From assembly GCA_009667805.1 (NCBI GenBank), contig CM019069.1, positions 53,262,422 to 53,326,421 on the forward strand: a DNA stretch of 64,000 nucleotides. The letters are read 5' to 3'. Below the pieces are notes generated by a model. That model made no database searches, was not told where the DNA came from, and saw nothing but the letters and a program-made list of their open reading frames with translations. Both the position numbers and the translations under genes were made by a program. Of the stretch, positions 10,673 through 23,257 are shown one piece after another; the stretch's first letter is position 1, and each line of letters opens with the position of its first letter. This DNA is from Leptobrachium leishanense. Lineage: Eukaryota; Chordata; Amphibia; Anura; Megophryidae.

Positions 10673-11230
10673 TTAGTAATACCAATAATGATGATAAGAA
10701 TAAACAGTAATTCTACTACTAATAATCAAGTCGAATCGTAATAGTAATACAAATAATAACATGAATAATAACACATATTAACAGCAACAATTATAAATAG
10801 TAATAATATAAATAATGACAAATAATAGCAGCAATAATAATACATATTAAAAACAACTATTATAATTAGTAATAATACTAATAATGACAAACAATAATAA
10901 AAAGAAATGCTTTTAATGATAACTAGATATAATAATTTATGACAATAATAAATAGCAATGATACTAATAAAGACAAATAATAAGAAATAATATTAACAAT
11001 AATTAGTAGTAATAATTGTAACAATAATGAATAGTAATAATGCTAATAATTACAAACACTAGTAATACAAGTAGGAAGAATAAGAAGACATACTATTAAT
11101 AATAGTAATAATAATTGTATCAATATTAAATAGTAATTAGACCAATAATGTTAAATACTAGTAATAATAGTAATAATAATTGTAACAATAACAAACAGTA
11201 ATAACACCAATCAAACCATCAAACCAAGTT
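10673..11230. repeat. TAA/AAT-rich simple-sequence tract
   Basis: Long degenerate run of AATAATA units. It continues beyond the L2 fragment at 12050-12290, so the L2 copy lies inside an expanded AAT tract. No gene. Confidence 0.8.
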
Positions 11231-11851
11231 CGCTGTCTTGGAGTTACACTTGACTCTGCTCTTTCCTTCATCCCCCTCATTCAGTCTCTTTCCTCCTCCT
11301 GCCGATACCAACTGCGTAATATTTCCAGAATTCGGCCATTTCTTACCGCTGTCACCACAAAACAACTCATACACGCCCTGGTAATCTCCCGACTCGACTA
11401 TTGCAATAATCTCTTATCTGGCCTCCCTCTGTCCCGCCTCTCCCCCCTACAATCCATCCTGAACGCCTCCGCCAGGCTAATTCACCTCACCCGCCGCTCT
11501 GTCTCTGCCGCTCCCCTCTGCGAGTCCCTTCACTGGCTCCCCATCCACTGCAGAATTAAGTTCAAAATCCTTATCCTTACCTACAAAACCCTCACTAACT
11601 CAGCTCCCCACTACCTGTCCTCACTAATCACCAAATACACCCCGGCCCGCTCCCTAAGGTCAAACAGTGACCTGCGCCTAGCTTCTCCCCACATCACCTC
11701 TTCCCATGATAGACTGCAGGATTTCTCACGCGCAGCCCCCACTCTCTGGAACGCTCTCCCTCGTACTGTCAGACTTTCCCCTAACTTCTCTTCCTTCAAA
11801 CGCTCCCTTAAAACATTCCTATTTAGGGAAGCCTACCACCCAACTCACTGA
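11231..11851 (+). pseudogene. L2-clade LINE, C-terminal part of ORF2 (5'-truncated)
   Basis: A frame of about 206 codons runs without a stop to TGA at 11849-11851 but lacks a start. It begins with RCLGVTLDSALSF, followed by ISRLDYCNNLLSGLP, SLHWLPIHCRIKFKIL, RSLRSNSD and APTLWNALP. This order is characteristic of the region after the reverse-transcriptase palm in L2-type LINEs. The catalytic YADD region is missing, so this is a dead, 5'-truncated copy. A non-coding tail (about 11910-12050) ends in ATAATAATAAT. Confidence 0.85.
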
Positions 11852-12060
11852 CGCAACCATCAATCACTCTCACCTTACAGTCCTCTCCTCCTGTTTCCAA
11901 CCCCAACCCTCCTAGATTGTGAGTTCCTACGGGAATAGGGCCTCATCTCCTCCTGTACTGTTTGTCAAATGTTGTTCAATGTATTGTAACCCTGTCTATA
12001 CTGTGTTTATTGTACAGCGCTGCGGAATATGCTGGCGCTTTATAAATAAAGAATAATAAT
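11852..12060 (+). repeat. L2 LINE 3' untranslated tail
   Basis: Includes AGATTGTGAGTTCCTACGGG, TTGTACAGCGCTGCGGAATA and TTTATAAATAAAGAATAATA. The same tail is seen at 8440/10442 and, reversed, at 31788-31945. Confidence 0.75.
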
Positions 12061-12290
12061 AATAATAATGTTAAATACTAGTAATAATAGTAATAATAAT
12101 TGTAACAATAATAAATAGTAATAACACCAATAATGTCAAATACTAGTAATAAATAATAGTAAGAAGAATAAGAAGAAATGCTATTAATAATAGTACTGAT
12201 ATTTTTTAACAGTAATGATAACGCACAATAATAAGAATGATGTTGATAGTAATAATATTATTATTAATAATAATAATAATTCAGCCATGG
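12061..12290. repeat. AAT-rich simple-sequence tract
   Basis: Continuation of the degenerate AAT repeats seen before the L2 copy. Confidence 0.7.
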
Positions 12291-12684
12291 GGCTCACTCT
12301 TAGGGTGTAAATAACTGATTCAGTTGATAGAAGGTTTTTTTTTTACTGATGATGTATACTGACAGATAGAGGCTCTGTGTCCCCATCATCCTTGAAAGCA
12401 ACTGAAAATGATGTGAATTTGCTCCATCCAGATTCACAGAGTCCAGGCTCCAGCTCTTCCTGCCAGCCTGCTGTCCCTGTAGGACTGCACATGCCTCTCA
12501 CTGCAGGGAGGGGCAGCCGGTAACCCTGCTGGAACTGCAGAGAGGGGCTTGGAAAAGCAGAGACAGGACTGGGGGAAATCACAGCCTGGAGAGGAGACCA
12601 CGAGCAAGCAAAAAAAAAAAAAAAAGAGGACAGGCTAATGCTGCTGTGCTGGAGATACCTGCGAACAGAAAAGGAATAGAATAT

Positions 12685-12840
12685 ATAAAAAGAGGAAGAA
12701 AATGCAGGGATTACCAGCCAGCCTTCCAGCTCCCCTTCACATTGCACTATGAAGCTGTTCTGCAGGTAGCAGGAAATAGCTGTCTGTCTGCTGCAGGCAC
12801 TGGCTTTCCCAGGGCTGCAACATCACTCTTTTCTGGTAAG
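12685..12840 (+). promoter_or_regulatory. Weak candidate host promoter and non-coding first exon
   Basis: In a non-repetitive stretch, TATATAAAAAGAGG (about 12684) is TATA-like. About 150 bp downstream, CTTTTCTG followed by GTAAGTG (cut after 12835) fits a splice donor. Nothing nearby encodes a recognisable protein. Such motifs occur by chance, so this is only a lead. Confidence 0.15.
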
Positions 12841-13520
12841 TGCATCGTGTGTCCCCCCCCTTATTAGTGTCCATGGAGCTGCAATGCCTGTGTCATGCTG
12901 ATGAGCAGATCCCATTGTTACAGTATCTGTCTGGGTAAGTCCTGCATGGGGAGGCAGTGACACAGAGTATCTCCTGGGCTGATATTGCAGATGAATGCAT
13001 CTGATACACACTACAAATTGGGGATGAACTGCAGCTTTCCTCTCTATGCAGTACCAGGCATTAATTATTATTATTATTATTTTACCATAAAAGGAAAATC
13101 TGCTGAATGTTGTTCAACAAATTAATAATGAAAAGAGCTGATCTAGTCCCTTATAAAGTTGTGCCCAGAGTAGAGTCTGGTGTAGTTATTAAAAACACAT
13201 GCTGTGTTTATATAATAAATATATGGTGCTTGTCCAATGTTTTAGTGGCTTTTTCTACACAGAGGGTGCACTGCAGATAATCAGCATTTGTGGGACATTA
13301 GTCTGCCCAGTGCTGCATGAGAGCCCAGGCGGGCAGTCCTGGAAATGACATAATTGCATAATATGAAAGAGAGAAAAAAAAAATGAAGGGAAATGCAAAG
13401 TTCTGAGCTCATGCCATCTTTTAGTTGGGGTTTCAAAAAAACCTAGAGAAAGCTTCAGGCTGGCCACTGATGTAAGATGACGTCATGCAGTGAGTGCATA
13501 TGGAAAAATCCTGTCTGGTT
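12841..13520. other. Low-copy, gene-free stretch
   Basis: No recognised coding sequence or repeat boundaries. Contains a short ATT microsatellite near 13063-13082. Confidence 0.4.
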
Positions 13521-13601
13521 CATTTATTTATTTATTTATTTATAAAGGATTTTACCAGGAAGGATACATTGAGATTTCTCTCGTTTTCAAGTATGTCCTG
13601 G
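13521..13601 (-). repeat. SINE 3' fragment with ATTT tail
   Basis: Starts with five ATTT units, then AAAGGATTTTACCAGGAAGG and TCTCGTTTTCAAGTATGTCC. On the minus strand this is the SINE end with an AAAT tail. Confidence 0.65.
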
Positions 13602-14105
13602 TTCATGATTAACTTTTTTCCCCCTGCTTTTATGGAGGAACCAATTAAATGTGAGTTTACTTTCTGATTTTTTTTTTGTATTATTCTTGTGAGAATTCAA
13701 GGACTTTTAAAAGTAAATGTGTAAAATGTGATGTTTCTGTCTAGATCTACCTCTCCTAATCTCTATCTAAGGTCACATTGACATCCTGGTATTTGCTTTG
13801 AACATTCTTGTATTTTGCTATATACTGGATTGTCAGCTGGTTTGCAGAGTGCACCAAAGTACTGACACATTTTGCCTGGTTTTACCATGAAGTGTCAATT
13901 CTGATTTCCAAGGTCGACCTCTGGAGTGATTTGTGCATAATACATATATTAAAAAAAAAACATAATTGCTGTTTATTTTGCATTTGCAGGCACTTTATTA
14001 AAATATACACAAAGGCTCTGTATTAAAAAAATAAAAACAATAAACAGATGCTACAAGCAGGAGAGCGATTTATTTAGGTTTACTTCTCTTTATCCTTGAA
14101 CTTTA

Positions 14106-14260
14106 GATTCCTCTGTTATTTGTGGTTTAATTGTGTTTGTACACCAGAGCACAACTGATTCCTCTGTTATTTGTGGTATAATTGTGTTTGTACACCAGAG
14201 CACAACTGATTCCTCTGTTATTTGTTTGTATAATTGTGTTTGTACACCAGAGCACATCTG
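14106..14260. repeat. Short tandem repeat, 3 units of 51 bp
   Basis: Three copies starting at 14106, 14157 and 14208, each with GATTCCTCTGTTATTTG and TGTACACCAGAGCACA. No coding sense was recognised. Confidence 0.85.
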
Positions 14261-14263
14261 ATC

Positions 14264-16024
14264 ACATCAAACATTTGGAGATGGATACAATCTTCTCCTT
14301 TTTACCTGTATTCTTTTGCAATGTTTTTCAATAGTGTTACATTTAAGGGTAGTTACTGAATGTGTCAGACTGGCTATGTGGAAGTTGTGAATTCTCTTTT
14401 AAAATTAAAGAGCGGTAGTAGATAAGCTGAATCATAAAAGCGTCAGCCGCTATTTTGACGTGGCTGGCAATATTATAAGAAGCCACAAAGATATGAATCT
14501 GGAGCAAGTCGTAAAGTTTAAGCAGATGCTTATTAACCACTACGCTATGAGCGAGTCACTAGATTAGCGGCTCAACTCATAATTTTTCTTCAGGCTGCTT
14601 ATGAATATTGGCAATGGTGCCGCACACAGCCCATGGTATGCTCTCCTGTACTCCATAGGAAACCATTGTGACCACCATCAGGGCTCACATGTATGAAACA
14701 AGACAGAGGCCTAGCCAAGCAAGGGGATCCAATCTCCTGCCACTGGGCACAGAACATAAGCCTCAGCCAATGGGTATGCTGGAGTTATAGGATGCAGTAG
14801 TGTTGTGAGAGCTGGTTATAAGGGGTCCAGAGGACACTTGAGTAAGCGGCCAAACATTTTGAGTACTCCTCCTCGGTGCAAGCCACTAGTCAATAGAAAA
14901 ATGGAAGATTTTCTGAAATATTGTTTACACCCAGTAAAACATGTTTTAAATTAACGATAATGGCTGTTAAAGGGCTACCCTGGCCAGTGGCCACTGAAAC
15001 CACTTAATGTATGTGGTTATGGTGCCAGGAATCTGTACCCCTGGCCCCTTCCAACCCTTTCCTGGAAACTGCAACTTGTCTTCAAAGTATATGGTGTCAT
15101 CTCTACCCTGAAGGCTGTCAATCAGCTGCTGCTAGACAGCCTTCCTGGGATAGGGTGCTTCCGGGTTTAATAACCAATAAATGGTCAACTAGTTGAGCAA
15201 GAGTTTAATGCCATGAGTTGAGACGCTTCAGGTTGGCCTTATTCTCTGTCCTTCTTTCTCCCTCAGTAATTATCCATCACCACCAGACGTGACAAGTAAC
15301 ATGTTTTATACTTTTATCCTCCCAATCAGGCCTGCAATCACGGGGGTACAGGGGATGATGGCGCCCAGGGGCTACAGGGGGCCCGGGCACCTGACAAATG
15401 CCCACTGGGCTACAGATTGCATTGTGTCTATATATGTCCAGTGCTTGGGGGCTTCGAATATTTCTTTCCCTAGTGATCCAGCAGAGCGATCTCTACCAAC
15501 ACTGGGGGCAGATCGTTCTCTCGCACTGAGCGTGCGTTACACTGAAGCATCTATAATGAGTTCCAGCTCAAGACCGTGATCTGATGCAGAGTGCTCTACT
15601 TTCCACGAGACAATTAGGGGCAGATCCAATAGTTAGCCTGTCCCCCATATCCTCTACCTTTTCTTGCCACGGGATGTTACTGGGGAGTGGGAGGGTTTTA
15701 CAGGGGATCCTGATCAGTGGTTCAGTAAAAGGCCCCAGGATTTCTGCTGGCAGCCTTGCTCCTGATCACCCAACAGCCTTAGGCTGTCACCTGGTTTTCG
15801 CGTTGACAAAGGGAAAATGCACCACACGTGCCTGTTTAATGGCGCTCAAGGTGCTTAAATTGTAAACTAAATCTTGTTTTTGTAAGCCCATACACAAGCG
15901 CTAATATAGCACTCTTAGGGCAGCCTGTCATCCTGGTGCGCATGCATGCAGGGATGGGATGCCTCATTTTGGGGGCGTGGACATGGCAAATTGCACCACC
16001 ACCACACCCCCTGGAGGCTATATC
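14264..16024. other. Gene-free stretch with decayed repeats
   Basis: Mostly low-copy. TTAAAGGGCTACCCTGGCCA at about 14968 looks like an isolated piggyBac-type terminus. ORFs here are short and show no family motifs. Confidence 0.4.
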
Positions 16025-16410
16025 CAGTGGTGGCTCATCCATAGGTGCACATGGGGCAGCACCCTACCATATTTTTTTGGAATTAAAAATTTAAACTTCT
16101 TTTTTGCTGCTGTTTTTTGTCATTTAACATGTGCTGGGTAGATAAAATGTATTATGTCCCTTTTAAGCTGTGTTATTGTTTCTTCAACCTTTGCTAGGCA
16201 GAGTTTAAAAAAAAAGAGAAAGATTATGTGACTACTTGTCTCTGACCAACGTCCAAAAATCTGATAAGGACTCTCTGAGAATTTTCAAAACAGGATCGAC
16301 ATCTGTTATCAGATCTCCTACTGCTGGCTAACTGAGCTCTGCCAGGTGGCAAACAAACTGCCCAAACCAAGCTCTGGTTGAGGCTAGAATGCTGATTTTT
16401 TTTCTGCTAC

Positions 16411-16457
16411 ACACACACACACACACACACACACCACACACACACACACACACACAA
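16411..16457. repeat. AC microsatellite
   Basis: About 23 AC dinucleotides with one interruption. Confidence 0.95.
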
Positions 16458-16783
16458 TGTGCCTGCCTTAACCCCGTTATGTCAGAAAATGCACCCAACG
16501 TTTGCCTTAATATGCTAAATACAAAATAAAATTAATTTATACATGTGAAGCAGTAAACAGGATTTTCTTTCACACACTGAGGATTGTATGCTCAGAGTTA
16601 TTTAAAATAAAATGAGTGAGATTAGTGTTCAGTTTTTATCTTTAGATTAGATAATTATAAAATCACTTTTTTCAATTCTCGATTTTTTATATTGAATAAA
16701 GTTTTATGCATGCATCTTGTGACTAATTTCTGGATTACACTTGTAATCATTTAATTCATGGTCATTTTATTTGCCTCATTAAT

Positions 16784-16876
16784 AGGAATATGTCTATAAG
16801 GTTTATTCCCTATATTTGGGATCGTCCACATATTGTGGAGGTAGTATTGCCGTATAGACATATTCCTATTAATGAT
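16784..16876. repeat. Inverted repeat, 22-bp arms
   Basis: CATTAATAGGAATATGTCTA pairs with TAGACATATTCCTATTAATG across a loop of about 49 bp. It may be a tiny foldback element inside the hAT element. Confidence 0.8.
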
Positions 16877-17204
16877 TAAAAAACATTAATGTTTCCAGTC
16901 TGGCGCCCCACCAACTAGAAATGTCACCAGCCGCTGCTGGCTATACCCCTATCCCCCTGATCACAGACGTGCCAAAGTTGGTAGGTCAGCTTTATTATCT
17001 TGCAAATCTTTTCTACATAAGCCTAAACCAGACAGGGTCCCCCGAAATACTGGCTGAGGTTTATGGTACTTGTAGTGTTAGTTATCTGAAAGGCTGTAAT
17101 ATGGAGGCAGAAGTTGTGGTACACCAGTAGTAGGAGGGCTGCGAACTGTAATAATAATACTGTAATAATTAATTTAGTATGAACAGTATTACACTATACA
17201 AGGG

Positions 17205-17325
17205 ATCTCATACTCCGACCACCTAGATGTTTCTGAACTGCAACTCCCATGATTCTCTGGCCATCTATTGCAATCAAAGCATTCAGGGAATTGAAGGCAC
17301 TAAACATCTGGGGCTGACAGCGATT
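17205..17325. repeat. Decayed hAT-MITE remnant
   Basis: Shares AACTCCCATGATTC and CCATCTATTG-like words with the element at 27125-27336 and ends in CATCTGGGGCTGACAG. Ends and duplications are not preserved. Confidence 0.45.
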
Positions 17326-17928
17326 GATATGGCTGCACGATGCACTCTATATTTTCCTGTATAATAAACTAATATAATATGTAATATGTACAATAAATGA
17401 AATTACAAACAAACTTAAGAGACAATGGGCTGTATTACATACATGACGCTAGGGAGAAAAACCTGCGCCTGCAGATTTCTCCTTAGCATCCCCGTTTTTA
17501 GCTCCATATTACAGGGCAGGAGCTGATTCAGCAGCCTGCCCTGTAATGCAACGCCAATGCACCGCCTCGAGCATCCCCTCCTGGAGTCCTTAGTACTCCA
17601 TTTAGGCTCCGACTGCCAGGTCGCATAACCTACAGGATTTCGCCTCTCATGAGATCCCACTGGTCGGCTGAGTGATTGCGGAGGGAGACTGGGTACTTTT
17701 TCCCCCTAGTCTCACTCTTCTCCTGGCGGCCAGAAAAGGCGCATTGGGCCGCCGTTCTCGCGCAGGATGAGAGGTGAGTTTGTGATTTGGGGGGGTTTAC
17801 AGCTGGTGATAACTGATTCCGTAGAAGCGGTATTAGTGGCCACCAGCTCTTAGCTGTAGTTAACTTTTGAGCTAAACTGCAGCGGTTCGTAATTGGCGTT
17901 AGGACTTTGTAATCCTAACGCTAATTAA

Positions 17929-18563
17929 CCTCCCTGGCGGTATTCCAGAGTGTGACTTGGGGTTAAATTTCGCTACCGCGAACGGTAACCCCGAGCCACA
18001 CTCGGGCTGCATACTCACCTCATCCTGCACTCCCCCGCCGTGTGATCGCGGCGACTTGCTTTCTGGTTACGCTCCCTGCGAGTCACACGATGCAGGGGGG
18101 CGGGACTAGGCAGCAAACTGAAAAAAAACAATAATACACTGTATTCCAATGTAAAATTTTGTGAACGGCCACTGCTCATGAACAGCCACTAGGTGGCACT
18201 AAAGGATCAGAAACAGACCATACATAGTCTCACCCTTGTTTTCAGACAGATTTCAGTGTTTTTTATTTTATTATTTTATTGAATATAATTTATTAGCATT
18301 ATTTTGGATAATTATTTTTGGGATAATAAATTATTATGTCGTGTTTCAAACTTTATCGGACTCCGTGTATTTACTATTTTTTTTAAATTAATTAATTTAT
18401 TTATTTATAAAGGATTTTACCAGGAAGGACTCTTGCTTGCATGGATTTCAGTGCGTTATTCCTAATTATTACAGGCTAACTATGTAAAAAAACACGTTTC
18501 CTTTAAAAAAAATTAAGACTCTTTTAGACACAAAATTTTGAAAAAATTAGACCGCCAGGGAGG
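17929..18563. mobile_element. piggyBac-type MITE, copy 1
   Basis: TTAA (17925-17928 and 18564-18567) flanks ends CCTCCCTGGCGGT and ACCGCCAGGGAGG, perfect 13-bp inverted repeats. The interior has GTTAAATTTCGCTACCGCGA and a SINE 3' segment near 18395-18428. No transposase. TTAA target sites are characteristic of piggyBac. Confidence 0.85.
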
Positions 18564-18567
18564 TTAA

Positions 18568-19524
18568 CTCTTTGCGCTCCCCATGGTAAGCATACGGAGC
18601 GCAAAGTACAGTAAGCTTGCGATGAAAAGCACAAGATCCAAATCACTACGGTTTTTTAACCCGTTAGTGCTCGGAATGTACTATGGTCGCCCCGCGCTAG
18701 GGCCACTTAACCTAACGTTAACGCTCACACAGCTGAGCGCTAATGTTAGCGTCGAGTATGTATTATTGCCCAAGATGTGTAGAGAGCTGACAGTCTTTAC
18801 TGTGCTGTACCTTAATGCAGAGCCGGGTTCCCTGTCATTTCATAACCGCAGCCTGGAGCCCACTCCGACATGTTTACAGGAGAGGAACAAACATCCCAGT
18901 GTTATGCGTGGGGGTTTCACTCCGCCACCTCAGGAGCGCCGCAAAGACAGCTGCCGCTGACAAACACCTACAGCTGTTACTTTTAAATAGAATGCACACT
19001 TTACTCCTGTTCCCTATATAATCTAAGATGAATTTATTATTTTCTATATCTTTGCTCTCCTCCCACCATGCCCCTTAAGCAGATTGTGTTTTAAAATCTC
19101 GTACAAATATTTATTCATGATGTTTTTATTTAACAAGCAAATAAAGCAGTCTGCATTAAATATTCATGCAACATGGAGGTTACCTATCTATAAAAATAAA
19201 TGCGCCGCGTTCAACATGCTAGTAACAAGGTAATTTATTATAATGTACTTGGCGATAGTAAATGTCAGGTTAGAAGAGACTGTGAAAAAAAACATGGGAT
19301 AAAAATAAGCAATGAACACTGCGAAGGGCAAAAGTATAAAAAATTTGCACGTTGCCATCAGTCATATTATTGTGGATTTTTTCCTTTTTCATTTCGTTTT
19401 CTTGATACCTGCCAACTGTTCCATTTGAGGAAAACTAGTTTTGAGAATAACATCCATATCCCAGTAACCGATAATTCGGACTGACCAGAATATATTATGT
19501 TCTACTATTAAATTATTATATTAT
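18568..19524. other. Gene-free stretch
   Basis: Begins with CTCTTTGCGCTCC and the inverted GGAGCGCAAAG (a small hairpin, about 18568-18607). No recognised gene. Confidence 0.4.
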
Positions 19525-20007
19525 GGGGTTTATTCAGAGAGCACCGATATTTCGGTGCTCTCTCGTCCGGTGATTTCAATTTGCTGACCTTGTGGTGAAT
19601 TCAGCATTCACCGCAGGATCCCCAAAGTGCGCTGAACAGGATCCTCCGAACGCCCCCCGATCAGCCCACCGATGATCCGCCGAATGAACTGGTAAAAAAA
19701 ACCCAGAACTCTGACATTTTAAAAAAAGTCAAATTTAAAACATAAAAATGCAAAAAATATCTTATAAAATAAAAATAATACAACGGTCTGTTACAGAATA
19801 CAAAAATTCTGCTCAAAAATTAAACTTTTTGCTGCGAATGAAAAGCATAAACGGTTGAATAAAAAATGAGTAAAAACGCAGCTATTTTTTTTTTCCATTG
19901 AATCCTATGGAATGCGCCTGTTTAAACCTGTCAGACTAAGCCACCGAAAATCTGGGCATTTCGCCAACATTTCAGTGGAGTTCGGCGTTCTCCGAATAGA
20001 TTAACCA
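19525..20007. mobile_element. Palindromic MITE, family E, copy 4
   Basis: Starts GGGGTTTATTCAGAGAGCAC. The interior has GAATTCAGCATTCACCGCAG, AAACCTGTCAGACTAAGCCA and TTCTCCGAATAGATTAACCA blocks in the family order. The right end is approximate. Confidence 0.5.
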
Positions 20008-20603
20008 TTAATTAACACCGCTGGGTAATGTGTTTTCTGAGAGTTTAGAGTGGATTATAGTTGACCCCAAACCTATGATTACCCAAATCCAAGTTGTGAC
20101 CTTAACCTTAAAAATCACTTTTACCCAATGGGGGTTGGGCAGTCTGCAGATCACCTGGGTATCAAAATTTACCTCAAAAATTATTAGTTTGGTTTTTTTT
20201 GCAGCTAACTGCACTCTTGGGTAATACAGGCTTTACTTGAGTAAAATTAGCGTTTACCCATTTTCAGACTTGTAATGTGTGTGTGTATATATAATAAATA
20301 TATATAGTCATTATAGTTGCTGGGAATGCTACTAGGGGATTATGAGTATTAGTGATAAAGTATACAGTTCCTTAGCTGAAGTGCTTAGTAGAATTTCATT
20401 AATGTTTTGTCTGTAAGAATGAGAAATAACCCATATTAACTATGGAACTATTTAACAGAACCATTGTGATACATTGTTTCATATAACATTACATGTATAG
20501 TTGAGTGGTGAGCTGTGGGTGTTAGGGATATGAATCGCATGTGACATCACTTCCTAGTCATGTAGACAGTTGCAAAATGACATCACTGGAGATTGCTGCC
20601 TTA

Positions 20604-20850
20604 GCCCGGGGTCAGATGAGCGCACTACGTGCGCCCTTGCCTCCCGGTGTCCGTTGCAGCACTGTGACGCTTTGACGGGGCCGGCCACACGCTGTAGCAC
20701 ACACATGAATTGCGCACACTAAATGCGGACGTGTTGCGGCTGTGCAGAAAGCCTCCCTGTCGAAACGCTACGACGCGCTTTCGACGGGGCTGCAAAGCGC
20801 GATCCTCCATAGGATCCATCCTCGAAGGAACGCTGCAGAGCACTCGCAGC
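20604..20850 (-). mobile_element. Harbinger-type MITE, third subfamily, truncated
   Basis: After TTA it starts GCCCGGGGTCAGATGAGCGC. The interior (GGGGCCGGCCACACGCT) is the reverse of the copy at 45062-45341. The right end is not identifiable. Confidence 0.5.
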
Positions 20851-21134
20851 ATGTGTACACGCTGGGAGCTGCAACAGAAAGGCAATTGTGGCTCTACTGC
20901 CTCAATCTCCTTCCTGTTAAACATTGTATTCCCCCGGATTTTTAAATCCAGAAGAATGTGGAATGTTGAGGGTCTTGAGCATTCCGAATTAGGGATCCTC
21001 GACATGTATAGATATTTTTAAAAAGTCCAAAAGAATTAAATGGAGCCTTAAACTGCCACTGCTAAAATAGAGGGGGGAATGGCATTCCTCGACCCCCCCC
21101 CCCGATAAAATCCAGCAAAACTGACAGCTTTCTT

Positions 21135-21357
21135 TGGGCCCTATTCCCTAGTGAATCCTAAGACTCCAGGAGGCGATACTCGTGGAGTCGCTACCGCGAG
21201 TATATCTGAGGGTAGCGCTGCGTTCTGGGGCAAGGCGCTAAATTGGCACCTGCACTGGAATCAAATGTTAAAATAGAGACCCTATGGGTAACTATGCAGG
21301 TGCAGGTTTTTTCCGTTAGCGTACCCATTTTAATGTTAGGAAGGGTATAGGGCCCTT
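21135..21357. mobile_element. Short MITE with GGGCCCTAT ends
   Basis: Ends GGGCCCTATTCCCTAG and GGTATAGGGCCC form a 9-bp inverted repeat, with flanking T runs. The interior has a CGATACTCG/CGAGTAT hairpin. Related words occur at 52715-52874 and 53754-54370. Superfamily unknown. Confidence 0.5.
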
Positions 21358-22552
21358 TGAGTATTGATGATGAATGGTGTTCGATCGGGCTTAAAATGTG
21401 TGGTTTAATGAGCTGCATCAGGGGCTTATATTAAATATGCATATTAAATGATTGCTTCCTTAAAAAAAGCAGCCGAGCATTCTTTTATGGCTACCTGGAT
21501 CCAATCATTATAGACTGTCTACTGTAAATATAGTATCTACTAATTCAGAGAGGAACAAAAGATGCAAAATCAATAATTGCTGGGGTATGCAGAGCCTAAT
21601 ACACCAATAACATAATTTTTGAATCTTTGGGGACATATTTTGCATTAGTCACCATGCTATACATCAAGAAAATACTCCTATTATCATTTGTTTCCGACAG
21701 GAAACCATGAGAGGAAAAACCGCTGTGTTATAGACATTGTCTGCAGTCCAGCAATACTAAATAAAGTCGTTTTAAAAGAGATGCAAAAACGTCATAATTA
21801 GAAGTGGAAAGAAGTACTATAATATTGTAATATACGGAAAGGGGGAGGAATTTTACCTAAAAGGAAATGTTTTCTCTTAAAGTGCACGGAAATTGAAAAT
21901 ATTTTATTATAGCATCACGTTTAAAATTAAATGTTAACAATTACATATGGGATTAAAAAGGAATTTTGTTAGAAGATTAAAATAATGTAATAATATACAG
22001 TTGCTCATTTTTAATGGCTCATGTATTTGTTGATCCTTTACAGAAATATTGCTGGGATGAAATGTTCTGAACTCTAGATGGTGTCTCTTATCTTGCAGAA
22101 CAGGGTTTGCAATGCATTATTAGCATACAGCAAGAAGTGGCTTTTGCTTAAAATACAGTATATCTGATAAAGATGGATATTTAATACAGTCAGATCTCTT
22201 GATTATTGTTTTTTTGTAGTGAAAATAATGATATTATTAGCAATGCAGCTTCTAAAAAATACCAGTAGAATATAAAAATATCTGTGTATGGAAATTACAC
22301 TATCTGTTCTGTACAGTGATTTTCAATCGTTATAAACCCCTGAATCTTATCCCTGTACAGCAGTAAGTGACCCCAGAGCTCTCCCTGGCTGTCGTAATGC
22401 ATCAGCAAAGTTTTTACAGTCTTACAGTTGTAGTGAGGAGGGGGGGGGGCGGCTGATCCTTTTAGCTTCTTTATAGTAGACTTTAATGCACACTAATTTT
22501 GTATTAAAAAGGTATGCAAAAGGAGTATGCAAAAAAAGTTTACACGCTTTTA
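21358..22552. other. Low-copy, AT-rich, gene-free stretch
   Basis: No coding region, terminal repeats or tandem repeats were recognised. A G run is present at about 22440. Confidence 0.4.
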
Positions 22553-23002
22553 GGCTCGTGTCAGACGAGCGCAGTGTGAACGTCCGTTTTTGCACATCAT
22601 AATAATGTTTGTTGCAGCATAGAATAATCGCCAATGGAGCCCCCCACACGAAGTGTGTCTGCACCGAACTGCGGGCGCACAATGCACGCGGCAAACGGAC
22701 ACAAGTTAGGCAAGAACGTACAACCCCTAGAACGGCCGCACAAAATGCGCTGCGTAAGCAACGTCCACATAGCTTTGTGTGTTAGTGATGAACGAGGTCA
22801 GACGGACTGCATTTATACGTCCAGCATTTTTGACGGACAAAATGGATTTCATATTTTAATTTATTTTCCCTTCTACATCAGTCAAAATTAACGTCAGTTA
22901 AAAAAACGGACTGTGTCGCCACTACTGCGTCTTCCGTCAGAAAGTGCGTCCGTACTGCATGGGCGCACAGTCTGTACAAAATGCGCTCATCTGACACCAG
23001 CC
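22553..23002 (+). mobile_element. PIF/Harbinger-type MITE, family B
   Basis: Left end GGCTCGTGTCAGACGAGCGC after TTA; right end CATCTGACACCAGCC. The core has ACAACCCCTAGAACGGCCGC, shared with 24995 and 63031. The right flank is TGA, so the duplication is imperfect. Confidence 0.75.
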
Positions 23003-23257
23003 TGAGTAGTGAAAGAGAAAAGCTTGTCTGTATTAGTAAGGTGTGAATTCATTGTGAAACTTGTCATTTTTATGTCCTCTCTGATTTTCTATTCTTCTTG
23101 CTTGGCTACTATATCTTGTAACAGTAGCATTTTGTTACAGTTGCCATTCCCTATTTGTGATGCTTTTTATTTATTTATGGAGTGTGGAATGTCTAGTGGT
23201 CTTCTGGCCTTTTTCTTTCTTTAAAATATTTGAAGGAGTTGTTAAGAGGAAGCTTAA

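Larger units (their letters stand above)
16025..16939. mobile_element. Nonautonomous hAT element (H3)
   Basis: Left end CAGTGGTGGCTC and right end (reverse complement) CAGCAGCGGCTG are degenerate inverted repeats. Flanks GCTATATC (16017-16024) and GCTATACC (16940-16947) agree at 7 of 8 positions. The interior has an AC microsatellite and a 22-bp-arm hairpin. Confidence 0.65.

Noticed and set aside
15289..15865. Two adjacent ORFs of 93-96 aa
   Set aside because: No recognisable domain, ordinary composition for random frames, and no splice or promoter context.
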